Shown here: positions 25,822 through 35,185 of the stretch, piece after piece
Layout: every line of letters begins with the position of its first letter
Position numbering within the stretch: the stretch's first letter is position 1
Origin: Planctomycetales bacterium
Lineage (GTDB): Bacteria > Planctomycetota > Planctomycetia > Planctomycetales > Planctomycetaceae
Length of the DNA: 64,000 bases
Direction: 5' to 3'
NCBI GenBank assembly: GCA_026400835.1
Contig: JAPLOA010000074.1
Location: 1-64,000 of the forward strand
The notes under the pieces: model-generated
What the model was told of the DNA's origin: nothing
Database searches by the model: none
The model's input: the letters and a program-made list of their open reading frames with translations, nothing else
Position numbers and translations under genes: made by a program

Positions 25822-25920
25822 TAGCGTCGACTTTAGTCGACGTAGATTGTGTGTAGCGTCGACTTTAGTCGACGGGAGTTTTCAAAATCATGACGCAACG
25901 CCGGCTGAAGCCAGCGCTAC
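25822..25920. repeat. Three short mirror repeats upstream of hisB
   Basis: TAGCGTCGACTTTAGTCGACG occurs at 25822-25842 and again at 25854-25874; each holds CGTCGACTTTAGTCGACG. A related inverted unit, CAACGCCGGCTGAAGCCAGCGCTAC in outline, lies at 25896-25920. They resemble the GTAG-type elements at 14.1 and 21.1 kb. Confidence 0.7.
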
Positions 25921-26063
25921 TGTTTGGGGCGAGGGTGAAAACACGCGCCGTTCACGATGTGCAATCTTGCGCTGTGAACGGCAATAATCGATCGGCAAGT
26001 GGTTCAGCTTTTGACTCTGACACCACTTGACTGTCGCAAGCTCGCTACAGACCGCACAATCGG

Positions 26064-26618
26064 TCACTCTTTCGGCGGTGTGATGCCGAAATCTTCGATC
26101 GTGAGCAACGCTGAAAACGGAATCCCACGAGCTTCGAACGCGGCTCGCCCGCCCTGCAGACGATCCACAATGCCGACCGCGTGAACCACTTTGCAGCCAA
26201 ACTCTTCGACTCGATCCACCGCCTGCAACGCACTGCCGCCCGTTGTGACGACGTCATCAACGATGACCACTTTGTCGCCAGGTTGAATTGGCCCTTCGAT
26301 AAATCGCTGAGTGCCGTGGCCCTTGGCTTCCTTACGAACCATGAACCCCTGCAGCGAACGATTCTGAGAAGCGGCCGCAACCAGAACTCCACCGATGATC
26401 GGATCGGCCCCGATCGACATGCCGCCGAAGCCACTGAACTCCACGTCCTTCATGAGTTCCAGAAGTCCATAAGAAATCTGCATCAATCCTTCGGCGCTGA
26501 GTGTGACTTGTTTGCCGTCGAGGTAATACGTCGACTTCTTACCAGAGGCCAAAGTGAAGTCACCAAACTTGAGGGCTCGTTCCCGAACCAGTTCCATCAG
26601 ACGCGTACGATTAAACAT
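26064..26618 (-). CDS. pyrE: Orotate phosphoribosyltransferase
   Basis: 184 residues. The PRPP-binding motif is KVVIVDDVVTTGGSALQAVD at about residue 115-134. The N-terminal LASGKKSTYYLDGKQVTLSAEG is the usual orotate-site block, and RKEAKGHGTQRFIEGPI is the flexible catalytic loop. It joins orotate to PRPP to make OMP in pyrimidine synthesis. No other pyr gene is near. A 65-nt palindromic element lies 35 bp upstream of its start. Confidence 0.95.
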   Translation of the reverse strand: MFNRTRLMELVRERALKFGDFTLASGKKSTYYLDGKQVTLSAEGLMQISYGLLELMKDVEFSGFGGMSIGADPIIGGVLVAAASQNRSLQGFMVRKEAKGHGTQRFIEGPIQPGDKVVIVDDVVTTGGSALQAVDRVEEFGCKVVHAVGIVDRLQGGRAAFEARGIPFSALLTIEDFGITPPKE

Positions 26619-26653
26619 GAGTGTTCCAGGACAGGTTTTCAGACGAAGAGAAA

Positions 26654-26717
26654 GTTTAACGGCAAGCCGGAGGCGTCGGCGAATACAGCAACGGTCGCCT
26701 GCGGCTTGCCGTTAAAC
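26654..26717. repeat. 65-nt palindromic element, copy 2
   Basis: Left arm GTTTAACGGCAAGCCG, right arm CGGCTTGCCGTTAAAC, 16-nt perfect arms with an inner GAGGCG / CGCCTG extension. It lies in the divergent region between pyrE and holA. Confidence 0.85.
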
Positions 26718-26877
26718 GAGTCAATCAGCGGTTCTTTCGACCGCAATTTCCTGCCGGAATGGTACCGGTCAGGGATTCAACTTCAACCAGAAGCCCTCTG
26801 ACATAGAAAAACGAGACAGACTTCTGCACACTACCGGGGTCTGGAAGCCGTTTTGACCTTCTGAAAACTCAGATCTC

Positions 26878-27891
26878 ATGCACGCGACTGAATTCCTGTC
26901 TGCAAAATCGCCAACGCTGCCCACATCCGTGCTCGTGATGTTTGGCTCCGAGCGATACTTTCGTCAGGAAATCCTGCATCGAATTCCCGGGGCGAGCGGT
27001 GATGATGCGGAACTGTCTTTGACGCGTCTCGTGGGTGACAAGGCCGAGATTCGCGATGTGATGGCGGAACTGAAAACCGTCTCCATGTTTGGCGATCAGC
27101 GGATCGTCATGATTGAAGATGCCGATGAGTTCGTCTCGAAGCATCGTGCGATGCTTGAGAAGTATGTGACTCAACCAGCCAAAGGATCGATGCTCATCCT
27201 GGATGTGAAGAGCTGGCCGAAGAATACAAAGCTGTTCAAGCTCGTTGAACAGCATGCGATGGCTTTGGAATGTGCGGAACTCACCGGAGCTTCTCTTCAG
27301 AAGTGGTTGCAGAAGCTGGCCAAAGATCAGTACGGCAAACAGCTCGATCGCGAATCCGCCGCGCTGATTATTGCGCTCGCCGGAGATGGTCTGAATCTTC
27401 TGGAACAGGAAGTTGCCAAGCTGGCGGCTCTCGTTGGAGATCTCGACACAATTACTCGCGAAGACGTCCCCAAGGTTGTTGGCGGCTGGAGAACCGAGAC
27501 GACATGGGTGATGCTGGATGCTGTTCGCGATGGCCATCCCGGGCACGCAATCGAAGCTCTGGATAAACTGCTGAAATCCGGCGAGGCTCCTCAAAAAATT
27601 CTCGGAGGTGTCACGTTTGTTTTTAGAAAATTCGCAGAGGCGACGGAGCGAGCGAGAACCGGAACTCCGCTGCGCGAAGCCATCGCCGCAGCAGGAGTTT
27701 TTTCCAACGCGATTGGTCAGGCAGAAGCGTATCTGCGTCGAATTGGATTTGAACGCGCCAGCAGGATCCTGCAGTTACTTGTTGAAGCAGATTCGGAAAT
27801 GAAAGGTGGCAGTCGAGTCGACCCGGCTCTTTTGCTTGAGCGATTGTTCGTGCGACTGGCCGGCGATTTGACCGTGACGGCCGCGAAGTAA
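26878..27891 (+). CDS. holA: DNA polymerase III subunit delta
   Basis: 337 residues, the usual length. Fits the HolA family: an N-terminal P-loop-like fold without a functional ATP site (VLVMFGSERYFRQEIL, then FGDQRIVMIEDADEFV and GSMLILDVKSWPKNTKLFKLV), a three-helix middle part (ALIIALAGDGLNLLEQEVAKLAAL) and the collar domain at the C-terminus (EAYLRRIGFERASRILQLLVEADSEMKGG). It opens the sliding clamp as part of the clamp loader. Its TAA overlaps the ATG of the next gene (TAATG), which suggests coupled translation with a protein that has no obvious replication role. Confidence 0.92.
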   Translation: MHATEFLSAKSPTLPTSVLVMFGSERYFRQEILHRIPGASGDDAELSLTRLVGDKAEIRDVMAELKTVSMFGDQRIVMIEDADEFVSKHRAMLEKYVTQPAKGSMLILDVKSWPKNTKLFKLVEQHAMALECAELTGASLQKWLQKLAKDQYGKQLDRESAALIIALAGDGLNLLEQEVAKLAALVGDLDTITREDVPKVVGGWRTETTWVMLDAVRDGHPGHAIEALDKLLKSGEAPQKILGGVTFVFRKFAEATERARTGTPLREAIAAAGVFSNAIGQAEAYLRRIGFERASRILQLLVEADSEMKGGSRVDPALLLERLFVRLAGDLTVTAAK

Positions 27892-29546
27892 TGACTCCGC
27901 AATTCTTCCATGACTGTTCCGCAGCCCAACAGAGCAAGACCTTGCTGCTGATCCGAATCCTTACCCTGTTGGGAATACTACTGGCCGGTTCAGCGTTTGT
28001 TGAAGCTCAGGACTCGAAGGAATGGCCCGCCGAGTCGGTGACCGCAAAAATCTGCCAGAGTCTTCAAAACGCGACGGTCCGAATCGTGTCGAATAATGAC
28101 CGTTCCTCTGGAGTGATCGTTTCTGAAACCGGGCACATCCTCACAGTTGCTCACGGCCTTCACGGAGACAGCACAAAGGTAGTCGTCGTTTTTTCGGACG
28201 GATCAAAAGCCGCCGCAGAGATCATTCTTCGCGACAAAACGCAGGACGTGGCCGTGCTGAAACTTACGGACGAGGCTGCACGACCGAAGTTGATTCCGAT
28301 CCCGATTGCTCAGAACACCTCGCTTAAGAAGGAAGCGATGGTCCTGGCCGCCGGATGTCCGGGGCGAGAACCTGATGGATTGCGGCCTGTTATTCGCCTT
28401 GGTGAGTTGCTCGCGGTTGACTCCACAACTCTGCGTTCATCCTGCACGTTGACAGCGGGCGATTCAGGAGGTCCTCTGGTGAATCATCAAGGACAACTGA
28501 TCGGACTGCATCGACAGATTGGATTGAGCCGCGAATCGAATCATCACCTTCCTCTGCAGCATATAAAAGATGCCGTGAAGTCTTTCCTGGATCCACAAAA
28601 AATGTCTGCCGTGGAATCATCAACGGAGAGCGGTTTCGCAGCCACACTGCCAAAAGCAAATCGTGCCGTGACTGAGACGATGCAGTTGCGAAGAGTGGAG
28701 ATCTTCCAGGGGAAATCCACGCCAGATGACGAGGCCGCTCCACTGATCCTCGGCACGTTAGTGAACTCGGAGTACGTTGCCACAAAGCTGAGTGAACTAA
28801 CACCCCACGAAATGATCGACTGCCGATTTCACGAAGGTGATCCAGGTGTCGCAGAGATTGCGATGACGAATGTTGCGTTGGATCTTGCCATCTTAAAGCT
28901 GCAAATTCCTCGTCGGGCAGCCACGTCGCTTGTTTCGCAACCCGTGGTTTCAGCCGCTGAATTTTCACTCGTGTTTGCAGCGTCCGAGAAGAGCGAGCCA
29001 GTGCGGGTTGGCTTGATAACTCGCCGTCGTCACTATGAACCTCGGCTCAACGGAAAACTGGGTGCCGTTTTAGATGTCGATGAGACATCCCGCGCAGTGC
29101 GAGTCAAGGAGGTGGCTCCGAACAGTACGGCATCTGTTGCAGGGTTGTCAAAGACTTGCCTTATCGACTCGATCAACGGTCAGCCGGTCAAATCTCTGGA
29201 CAATGTCGGCGAACTCTTAAGTGAACATCAGCCTGGCGACTGGCTGCAGTTTCAATTTCGAATCGTCGAAAAGTCATCGACCAATTTCGCACGCCTCCAG
29301 CATGATCCCGCCGAGCGATTTGAGCGAACTGAGTTCCTGGACGGCCGTTCGGGAATCGTCAGTGAGCGCCGTAGTGGATTTTCTGACATTCTGCAGCACG
29401 ACATTGAACTGGCACCGAGTCAATGCGGTGGTCCGCTCATCGACAGCGAGGGACGAGTTATCGGCGTCAACATTGCGAGGCGAGCACGCGAATCATCGCT
29501 GGCGATTCCGATAGAAGTCGTCCTGCAATTGCTGAAAGGTGAATAG
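27891..29546 (+). CDS. Exported double trypsin-like/PDZ protein with a degenerate second protease domain
   Basis: 551 residues. Signal peptide (LLLIRILTLLGILLAGSAF). The first domain has the full triad of HtrA-type proteases: His in ILTVAHGLHGD (~residue 86), Asp in TQDVAVLKL (~119), Ser in TAGDSGGPLV (~191). A second trypsin-like fold follows from about residue 260. It keeps the Asp region (VALDLAILKLQIP) but lacks the His. A PDZ domain (KLGAVLDVDE, VKEVAPNSTASVAGL, IDSINGQPVKSLDNV; ~385-460) lies within it, and at ~511 the Ser position is Cys (APSQCGGPLIDSEG). This suggests a protease coupled to a pseudo-protease used for binding. The gene starts inside the holA stop codon. Confidence 0.85.
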   Translation: MTPQFFHDCSAAQQSKTLLLIRILTLLGILLAGSAFVEAQDSKEWPAESVTAKICQSLQNATVRIVSNNDRSSGVIVSETGHILTVAHGLHGDSTKVVVVFSDGSKAAAEIILRDKTQDVAVLKLTDEAARPKLIPIPIAQNTSLKKEAMVLAAGCPGREPDGLRPVIRLGELLAVDSTTLRSSCTLTAGDSGGPLVNHQGQLIGLHRQIGLSRESNHHLPLQHIKDAVKSFLDPQKMSAVESSTESGFAATLPKANRAVTETMQLRRVEIFQGKSTPDDEAAPLILGTLVNSEYVATKLSELTPHEMIDCRFHEGDPGVAEIAMTNVALDLAILKLQIPRRAATSLVSQPVVSAAEFSLVFAASEKSEPVRVGLITRRRHYEPRLNGKLGAVLDVDETSRAVRVKEVAPNSTASVAGLSKTCLIDSINGQPVKSLDNVGELLSEHQPGDWLQFQFRIVEKSSTNFARLQHDPAERFERTEFLDGRSGIVSERRSGFSDILQHDIELAPSQCGGPLIDSEGRVIGVNIARRARESSLAIPIEVVLQLLKGE

Positions 29547-29692
29547 GGCGGAGCGTGTTGCGAGGCGATTGATCGCCAGAAAAGCCTCTGTATCGACGAT
29601 TTTCATGGTTGCGACAACACTGAATTCTCGTGACACTGTGCCCACACCGAACCACGCCACTCGCTTCACCCTCAGACAAGAGAACTCTCTCG

Positions 29693-30382
29693 ATGACTCG
29701 ATTCATTGTCCTGCTGTCCCTGGCAGTTGTCGCTTTGATTCATAGCTCTGCTGACGCTCAACAGTTTACGAACCTGTTGCAGAACAAGTCTCTGTCGCAG
29801 TGGATGCTTCCCAACGGCAAAGATGTTGAAAACGGATGGACATTCGATGCTGATGGGACGCTGCACCTGCAGGGAAAAGGCGACAACATTATTACTCGAA
29901 ACGAGTACCAGGATTTTGAACTTTGGTTTGAGTACCGGATTTCAGACAAAGGAAACAGCGGCATCAAGTATCGAGTTCAGAAGTATGGGAACTCCTTGCT
30001 GGGGATCGAGTATCAGATTCAGGATGACGCAGGATTTCCAAATCTTCCGCCAAAGCATTACAGCGCATCTCTGTATGACATCATGGATCGCTCCAGTTCA
30101 ATTCTTGAACGCAAATACTCACCGGCCGGAGAATTCAACGTAGGCCGGATTGTGGTTCAGAATCATCGCATCCGTCACTGGATGAACGGAAATCTGATTA
30201 TTGACGAACTGGACTGCTCTCCGAAGTTTGCCAACGCAATCGCTCAAAGCAAGTTCAAGGATCAGGAAGGTTTCGGGAAGAATCATTCCGGTCGCCTGAT
30301 GCTGACCGACCATGGCAGCGAGGTCTGGTATAAAAATCTCTACATTCGTCCGCTGTCGGGAATGGTTTGCCTCCCAAGGTAA
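29693..30382 (+). CDS. DUF1080 (3-keto-disaccharide hydrolase-like) exported protein
   Basis: 229 residues from the ATG at 29693, which gives a signal peptide (MTRFIVLLSLAVVALIHSSA, cleaved near ADAQQ). The body matches DUF1080: NLLQNKSLSQWMLPNG, GWTFDADGTLHLQGKGDNI, YQDFELWFEYRISDKGNSGIKYRV, GIEYQIQDDAGFPN, and the closing GRLMLTDHGSEVWYKNLYIRPL. The fold is a concanavalin-like beta-sandwich, and characterised relatives cleave 3-keto-glycosides. Planctomycetes hold many paralogues beside oxidoreductases; here no partner is adjacent. It precedes tRNA-Leu on the same strand. Confidence 0.9.
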   Translation: MTRFIVLLSLAVVALIHSSADAQQFTNLLQNKSLSQWMLPNGKDVENGWTFDADGTLHLQGKGDNIITRNEYQDFELWFEYRISDKGNSGIKYRVQKYGNSLLGIEYQIQDDAGFPNLPPKHYSASLYDIMDRSSSILERKYSPAGEFNVGRIVVQNHRIRHWMNGNLIIDELDCSPKFANAIAQSKFKDQEGFGKNHSGRLMLTDHGSEVWYKNLYIRPLSGMVCLPR

Positions 30383-30524
30383 TCAGATTCCGGACGGAAT
30401 TTGCAGGAGTTCTGAATTCTCTGCAGGCCCGTGCGGAAAAAGCCGATTTCCAATTGCAGCATTTCGCGAACCACAGAGTTGCCGATGCTGTCACTGGGCT
30501 GTATACTTCCGAGCCCAAACCCAC

Positions 30525-30608
30525 GCGCAAGTGGCGAAATCGGCAGACGCGCTAGCTTCAGGAGCTAGTGGGGTAACTCCCATGGAGGTTCAAGTCCTCT
30601 CTTGCGCA
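30525..30608 (+). tRNA. tRNA-Leu (anticodon CAG)
   Basis: 84 nt. Acceptor GCGCAAG pairs with CTTGCGC, discriminator A. The anticodon arm is CTAGC-TTCAGGA-GCTAG, so the anticodon is CAG, reading CUG. A long variable arm (TGGG-GTAA-CTCCCA) is typical of class II leucine tRNA, and the T arm holds TTCAAGT. CCA is not encoded. Confidence 0.97.
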
Positions 30609-30617
30609 CTATCAGAA

Positions 30618-30651
30618 AACGCTGCAGTGTTTATCACTGCAGCGTTTTTTT
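30618..30651 (+). terminator. Intrinsic terminator after tRNA-Leu(CAG)
   Basis: Perfect 12-bp stem AACGCTGCAGTG / CACTGCAGCGTT with a 5-nt loop, followed by a T-run. It begins 9 nt after the tRNA. Confidence 0.92.
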
Positions 30652-30799
30652 ATGCGCGGGTTTCGGTGGAGAGCGTGCCCTCGTTGTTGACTCCCGGGGG
30701 CGCAAGAGGGTTGTAAAATCTGCCTCAACTGGATTATCCAACCAGCGACCAGATTCTTCGATCATGTTACGATGACTGCTCTCTGAGCTGGAGAAAAAC

Positions 30800-31513
30800 A
30801 TGAAAGTGCTGATCGCAGAAGATGACCGGTTTACTCGCGAAGGGCTGGTCGAAGTCCTGGAAGGTGAAGGCTATCGTGTCGTGGTCGCTGTTGATGGCTC
30901 GGAAGCAATCCAGCTGTTCCAGCAACAGAGCCCGGATTTCGTCTGCCTTGATATCATGATGCCCGGTCGCAGTGGCTACGAAGCCTGCCGAGCAATCCGG
31001 GCTCAGTCTCCGGACGTCCCCATCATCTTCATCAGCGCGAAGGCGGAGGAGTTTGATCGGCTGGTCGGCTTTGAACTGGGGGCCGACGACTTTATCGTCA
31101 AGCCGTTCAGTGTGCGTGAAGTTGTGGCTCGAGTCCGCGCGGTGGCTCGCCGCTGTTGTGCTCGGCAGCCTGATGCTCCTGCAGAGTTCCGGATGGGGGA
31201 TCTCAGGATCAGTCCCGCCGAACTGCGTGCTCGTCGAGGTGATCTGGTGATTGAACTCAGCCCTCGCGATGTGCGCATTCTGCAGTTGTTGAATGATCAC
31301 GCGGGCAAAGCATTGGATCGCAATGCAATCTTCCGGGCAGGCTGGGGAGAAGATTATTTTCCCAACAGTCGTACGCTGGATCAGCATGTTTCGCAGCTTC
31401 GCAAACGCGTTGAACTGGATCCGGCCAATCCCGTCCTGATAAAAACGGTTCACGGAGTTGGCTACCGCTACGATCCTCTGCCAGCAGCAGAATCCAATGC
31501 AGGAGAAGTCTGA
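30800..31513 (+). CDS. OmpR/PhoB-family response regulator
   Basis: 237 residues. The receiver domain has the acidic pair Asp8/Asp9 (IAEDDRF), phospho-acceptor Asp51 (FVCLDIMMPGRSG), switch Ser in IIFISAKAEEF and Lys in FIVKPFS. After a short linker with paired cysteines (ARRCCARQPDAP) comes a winged-helix DNA-binding domain (ELSPRDVRILQLL, DYFPNSRTLDQHVSQLRKRVE, IKTVHGVGYRYDPL). It would bind DNA when phosphorylated. No sensor kinase is within reach; the next gene, 2 nt downstream, is a small membrane protein. The start has GGAG upstream (CTGGAGAAAAACATG). Confidence 0.93.
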   Translation: MKVLIAEDDRFTREGLVEVLEGEGYRVVVAVDGSEAIQLFQQQSPDFVCLDIMMPGRSGYEACRAIRAQSPDVPIIFISAKAEEFDRLVGFELGADDFIVKPFSVREVVARVRAVARRCCARQPDAPAEFRMGDLRISPAELRARRGDLVIELSPRDVRILQLLNDHAGKALDRNAIFRAGWGEDYFPNSRTLDQHVSQLRKRVELDPANPVLIKTVHGVGYRYDPLPAAESNAGEV

Positions 31514-31515
31514 AG

Positions 31516-31857
31516 ATGGCTCGACGAGGCCTGCGATTTGAAACAGAGATCAGTTGGTTTGTGCTGGTCAGCATACTTGACATCATCATGACGTGGCTGG
31601 CCCTGAAATTCAGTGCGGAAGGCCGCACTCAGGGCACGTTCGTTGAGAGCAATCCCGTCGCGCAATGGGTGCTGGCTCGCTGGGGTGTTCAGGGCATGGC
31701 CATCTTCAAATTGATCATGACTGCCCTTGTGGTCTCGATCGCCGAGTTCGTTGGGCGAACTCGTCCGATTGTTGCCCAGGCACTCTTGTGGGGCGGCACT
31801 GCCGTTGTCGGATCTGTCGTTGTTTACACCGTGCGATTATTGTTTCGGCACCAGTAG
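31516..31857 (+). CDS. Small membrane protein, DUF5658-like
   Basis: 113 residues with three membrane segments: FVLVSILDIIMTWLALKF, MAIFKLIMTALVVSIAEFVG and ALLWGGTAVVGSVVVYTVRLLF. Between the first two lies ESNPVAQWVLARWGVQGM, the 'xxNPxxxxxl' turn typical of the DUF5658 group, whose role is unknown. It begins 2 nt after the response regulator stop, so the two should be co-transcribed and may act together; a membrane partner that tunes the regulator's signalling is speculation. Confidence 0.7.
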   Translation: MARRGLRFETEISWFVLVSILDIIMTWLALKFSAEGRTQGTFVESNPVAQWVLARWGVQGMAIFKLIMTALVVSIAEFVGRTRPIVAQALLWGGTAVVGSVVVYTVRLLFRHQ

Positions 31858-32010
31858 ACCATTTTGTCAGACAGCCCGCACTCAAAGTGATCCTGCCCGA
31901 GATCCCAGGACTGTGATGCGACTTACAATGCTGGGTCGCACAGCCTATTTCGCGCAGAACTCGCTGAGTAAGAATAAGATGAGGATTAAGATAATGAATG
32001 GGGGCGGCTG

Positions 32011-32066
32011 GAAAACACAAGAAGCTCGGCCGTCGCGAGGGGGCCGAGCTTCTGAAATTGTGTTTC
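32011..32066 (-). terminator. Intrinsic terminator for tRNA-Leu(CAA)
   Basis: Read on the minus strand: AGAAGCTCGGCC, 10-nt loop, GGCCGAGCTTCT, with flanking AAACACAA / TTGTGTTT extending the stem and TTTTCC at the 3' side. It starts a few bases after the tRNA 3' end. Confidence 0.75.
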
Positions 32067-32069
32067 AAG

Positions 32070-32154
32070 TACCGGAGGCGGGGGTCGAACCCGCACTAGA
32101 TGTTACTCTAACTGGATTTTGAATCCAGCGCGTCTGCCATTCCGCCACTCCGGC
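32070..32154 (-). tRNA. tRNA-Leu (anticodon CAA)
   Basis: 85 nt on the minus strand. Acceptor GCCGGAG pairs with CTCCGGT (one G-U). The anticodon arm is CTGGA-TTCAAAA-TCCAG, anticodon CAA, reading UUG. The long variable arm (TAGAGTAACATCTA) and the TTCGACC T loop fit leucine tRNA. CCA is not encoded. Confidence 0.97.
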
Positions 32155-32565
32155 GGGTACCTGAATCTTTCACAAACACAACTTGCCAAAACAACGAAAT
32201 CGTTGGGCAGGCTGATCTGCGGGAGGCGGAAACTAATCGAATGGAGGGGCGTTCGCAAGGCGATGCGTCGCGGGAGTTCCAGTTTTTGACGGGCGGGACA
32301 GATTCCCTCGGAAAAACCGATATCCTCGAAAAGTCTTCGCTAGGGGTACACCGACACGGCACGCTCAACGACGGTTCGCCAAATCGCGATTTGGCAATGT
32401 CGCGGTCACATTGTCATTTCGGGGGCATTTTGAACGGCGGCCTTCCGGAAGCGTGGCACAGAGCCTTGTGTCCGGTAACATTCCGCAACTCATACTGGCC
32501 GCCACGGACCTCGGGAAGACGGTTCGGATGTTCGGCGGCAACAGGCGAGTCCCTGTCCGATTTTC
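32155..32565. other. Divergent region tRNA-Leu(CAA) / deoxyhypusine-synthase gene
   Basis: About 410 bp without a credible gene. It carries the two palindromes listed separately at 32378-32413. The promoters of the tRNA (leftward) and the downstream gene (rightward) must lie here. Confidence 0.4.
32378..32413. promoter_or_regulatory. Adjacent palindromes, candidate operator
   Basis: Perfect 18-nt palindrome GCCAAATCGCGATTTGGC (32378-32395) directly followed by CAATGT-CGCGGTC-ACATTG (32395-32413). It lies about 150 nt before the deoxyhypusine-synthase gene. Two dyads side by side suggest a repressor or activator site, but no regulator gene is near. Confidence 0.5.
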
Positions 32566-33585
<1,020 letters not shown>

Positions 33586-33650
33586 TGTTCGGTTGGTTGT
33601 AGAGTGGCCGAGTGATCGGCTGTAATGCGATGGCCTGTCGGTGATTTAAT

Positions 33651-33716
33651 CGTTTAACGGCAAGCCGTAGGCGTCGTCGCAAGATTTCGCCGACGCCTTC
33701 GGCTTGCCGTTAAACG
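33651..33716. repeat. 65-nt palindromic element, copy 3
   Basis: CGTTTAACGGCAAGCCG left arm and CGGCTTGCCGTTAAACG right arm, with inner TAGGCGTCG / CGACGCCT. The full 66 nt can fold into one long hairpin. The 44-nt repeat B follows 6 nt later. Confidence 0.85.
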
Positions 33717-33722
33717 AAGACG

Positions 33723-33766
33723 CATTCCAGCCCGCCGAAAGTCAGTCGGACAAGAATGTCCAACCT
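33723..33766. repeat. 44-nt dispersed repeat, copy B (inverted)
   Basis: Reverse complement of the repeat at 14677-14720 with 40 of 44 matches. Its neighbour on the left is the 65-nt palindrome, so two different element types lie side by side. Confidence 0.75.
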
Positions 33767-33860
33767 ACCTCTTAGGGTTTGACAACGCACCAGACATTCA
33801 GCGGAATCTGAAACTCAAATCTTGCGGCCATCGCGCAACATCACAGGAGAACAGCAAAGC

Positions 33861-34961
33861 GTGCGAGTCCTTGGACTGGATATTGGTGGAGCAAATATCA
33901 AGGCTTCCACTGCCGATGGAGAATCCGTCAGCATCAGCTTTGCAATCTGGAAGAATCGCGATGGCCTGCGCGGGATTTTGAAGCAGCTTCCGCTTTATCG
34001 TGACACGCCTCCGGATATCGTGGCTCTAACGATGACCGCGGAACTTGCCGACTGTTTTCAAACCAAGGCTGAAGGCGTTCAATTCATCATCGAAGCTGTG
34101 CAGGCTGTCTTCGCCGGATCCATGATTCGAGTCTGGTTGACGTCCGGCGAGTTTGCAGAAGCGGCTGATGCAACAGAACTGCCTCAACTGGCCGGCGCTT
34201 CCAACTGGCACGCCCTGGCAACGTGGGCGGGTCGAGCAGCTCCCTCCGGGCCGGCGGTGCTGATCGATGTCGGTTCTACAACAACGGACATTATTCCTCT
34301 GATCGACGGCCTGCCGATTCCGGAAGGCCGCACGGATCTGGAGCGTCTGGCTGCATCCGAGCTGCTCTACACCGGTGTCGGACGAACTCCTGTTTGTGCG
34401 ATCGTGCAGACGGTACCACTTTCGTCAGAGGAAGATAGTGGCGGTCCGGTTCACATCTGCCAGATTCCTGTTGCCGCCGAGTTGTTTGCGACGGCATTGG
34501 ACGTCCATCTGCTGACGGGTGATATCATGGCAGATGCAGGCAACTGCGAAACTGCCGACGGGCGGCCGTTGACTCGTGAAGCCGCGATGAACCGCCTGGC
34601 TCATATGCTTTGCTGTGACTCGACAGAGTTATCTGAAACGCAGTTGGTGAAGATCGCCGAGCACATTGCTGAGCAACAGCTTCAACAGATTACGGTCGCG
34701 GTGAAGAATCGCTGCCAGTATGTTCGCAAGTTGGTCGCGGATTCAGGCGTGACAAAGATTCATGCGGTGATCAGCGGCAGTGGTGCCTGGCTGGCGGAAC
34801 GAGTGATTCAGGAGGTTGGTGAATCCTCCTTTGCTGCCGTCCACAACTTGTCAGAAATGTTTGTTCGCAACGTGAGTCGTTCCGCTCCGGCCTTCGCGGT
34901 GGCTCGACTGGCGGCTGAACGCTGCCAGGACGATTTGCTGCCGATTGAGTCGCTGTATTAA
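33861..34961 (+). CDS. Hydantoinase/oxoprolinase-fold protein of the H4MPT/methanofuran pathway group (MfnF-like)
   Basis: 366 residues from the GTG at 33861, which has AGGAGA 10 nt upstream; the upstream ATG at 33822 lacks a good site. The actin-like ATPase fold is visible: phosphate loop VLGLDIGGANIKAS at the N-terminus and VLIDVGSTTTDIIPLIDG near residue 145. ALTMTAELADCFQTKAEGV and GVGRTPVCAIVQTVP are hallmarks of the family often labelled 'H4MPT-linked C1 transfer pathway protein', related to MfnF of methanogens. Planctomycetes use an H4MPT-linked formaldehyde route, so cofactor synthesis is the likely job. No other pathway gene is within the window. Confidence 0.8.
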   Translation: MRVLGLDIGGANIKASTADGESVSISFAIWKNRDGLRGILKQLPLYRDTPPDIVALTMTAELADCFQTKAEGVQFIIEAVQAVFAGSMIRVWLTSGEFAEAADATELPQLAGASNWHALATWAGRAAPSGPAVLIDVGSTTTDIIPLIDGLPIPEGRTDLERLAASELLYTGVGRTPVCAIVQTVPLSSEEDSGGPVHICQIPVAAELFATALDVHLLTGDIMADAGNCETADGRPLTREAAMNRLAHMLCCDSTELSETQLVKIAEHIAEQQLQQITVAVKNRCQYVRKLVADSGVTKIHAVISGSGAWLAERVIQEVGESSFAAVHNLSEMFVRNVSRSAPAFAVARLAAERCQDDLLPIESLY

Positions 34962-35185
34962 GAGCACTGAACATCGCCATGTTTCCCCCTCTCCCCCGAG
35001 GGGGACAAGGAAGTGTGTTGCGCACGACAAATTTTGATCACGAAACTACTTCGGTGGATCTGAGTCATCAAACATGGCGCTGTCGAGGTAAAGGCTGAGC
35101 AACTTGACGATTGAGCACGGACTGCACATATTGCATGCGTAGACCAAGCCCTTCCCAATTAGCCTGCCCAACTGAGGAAATCGTC

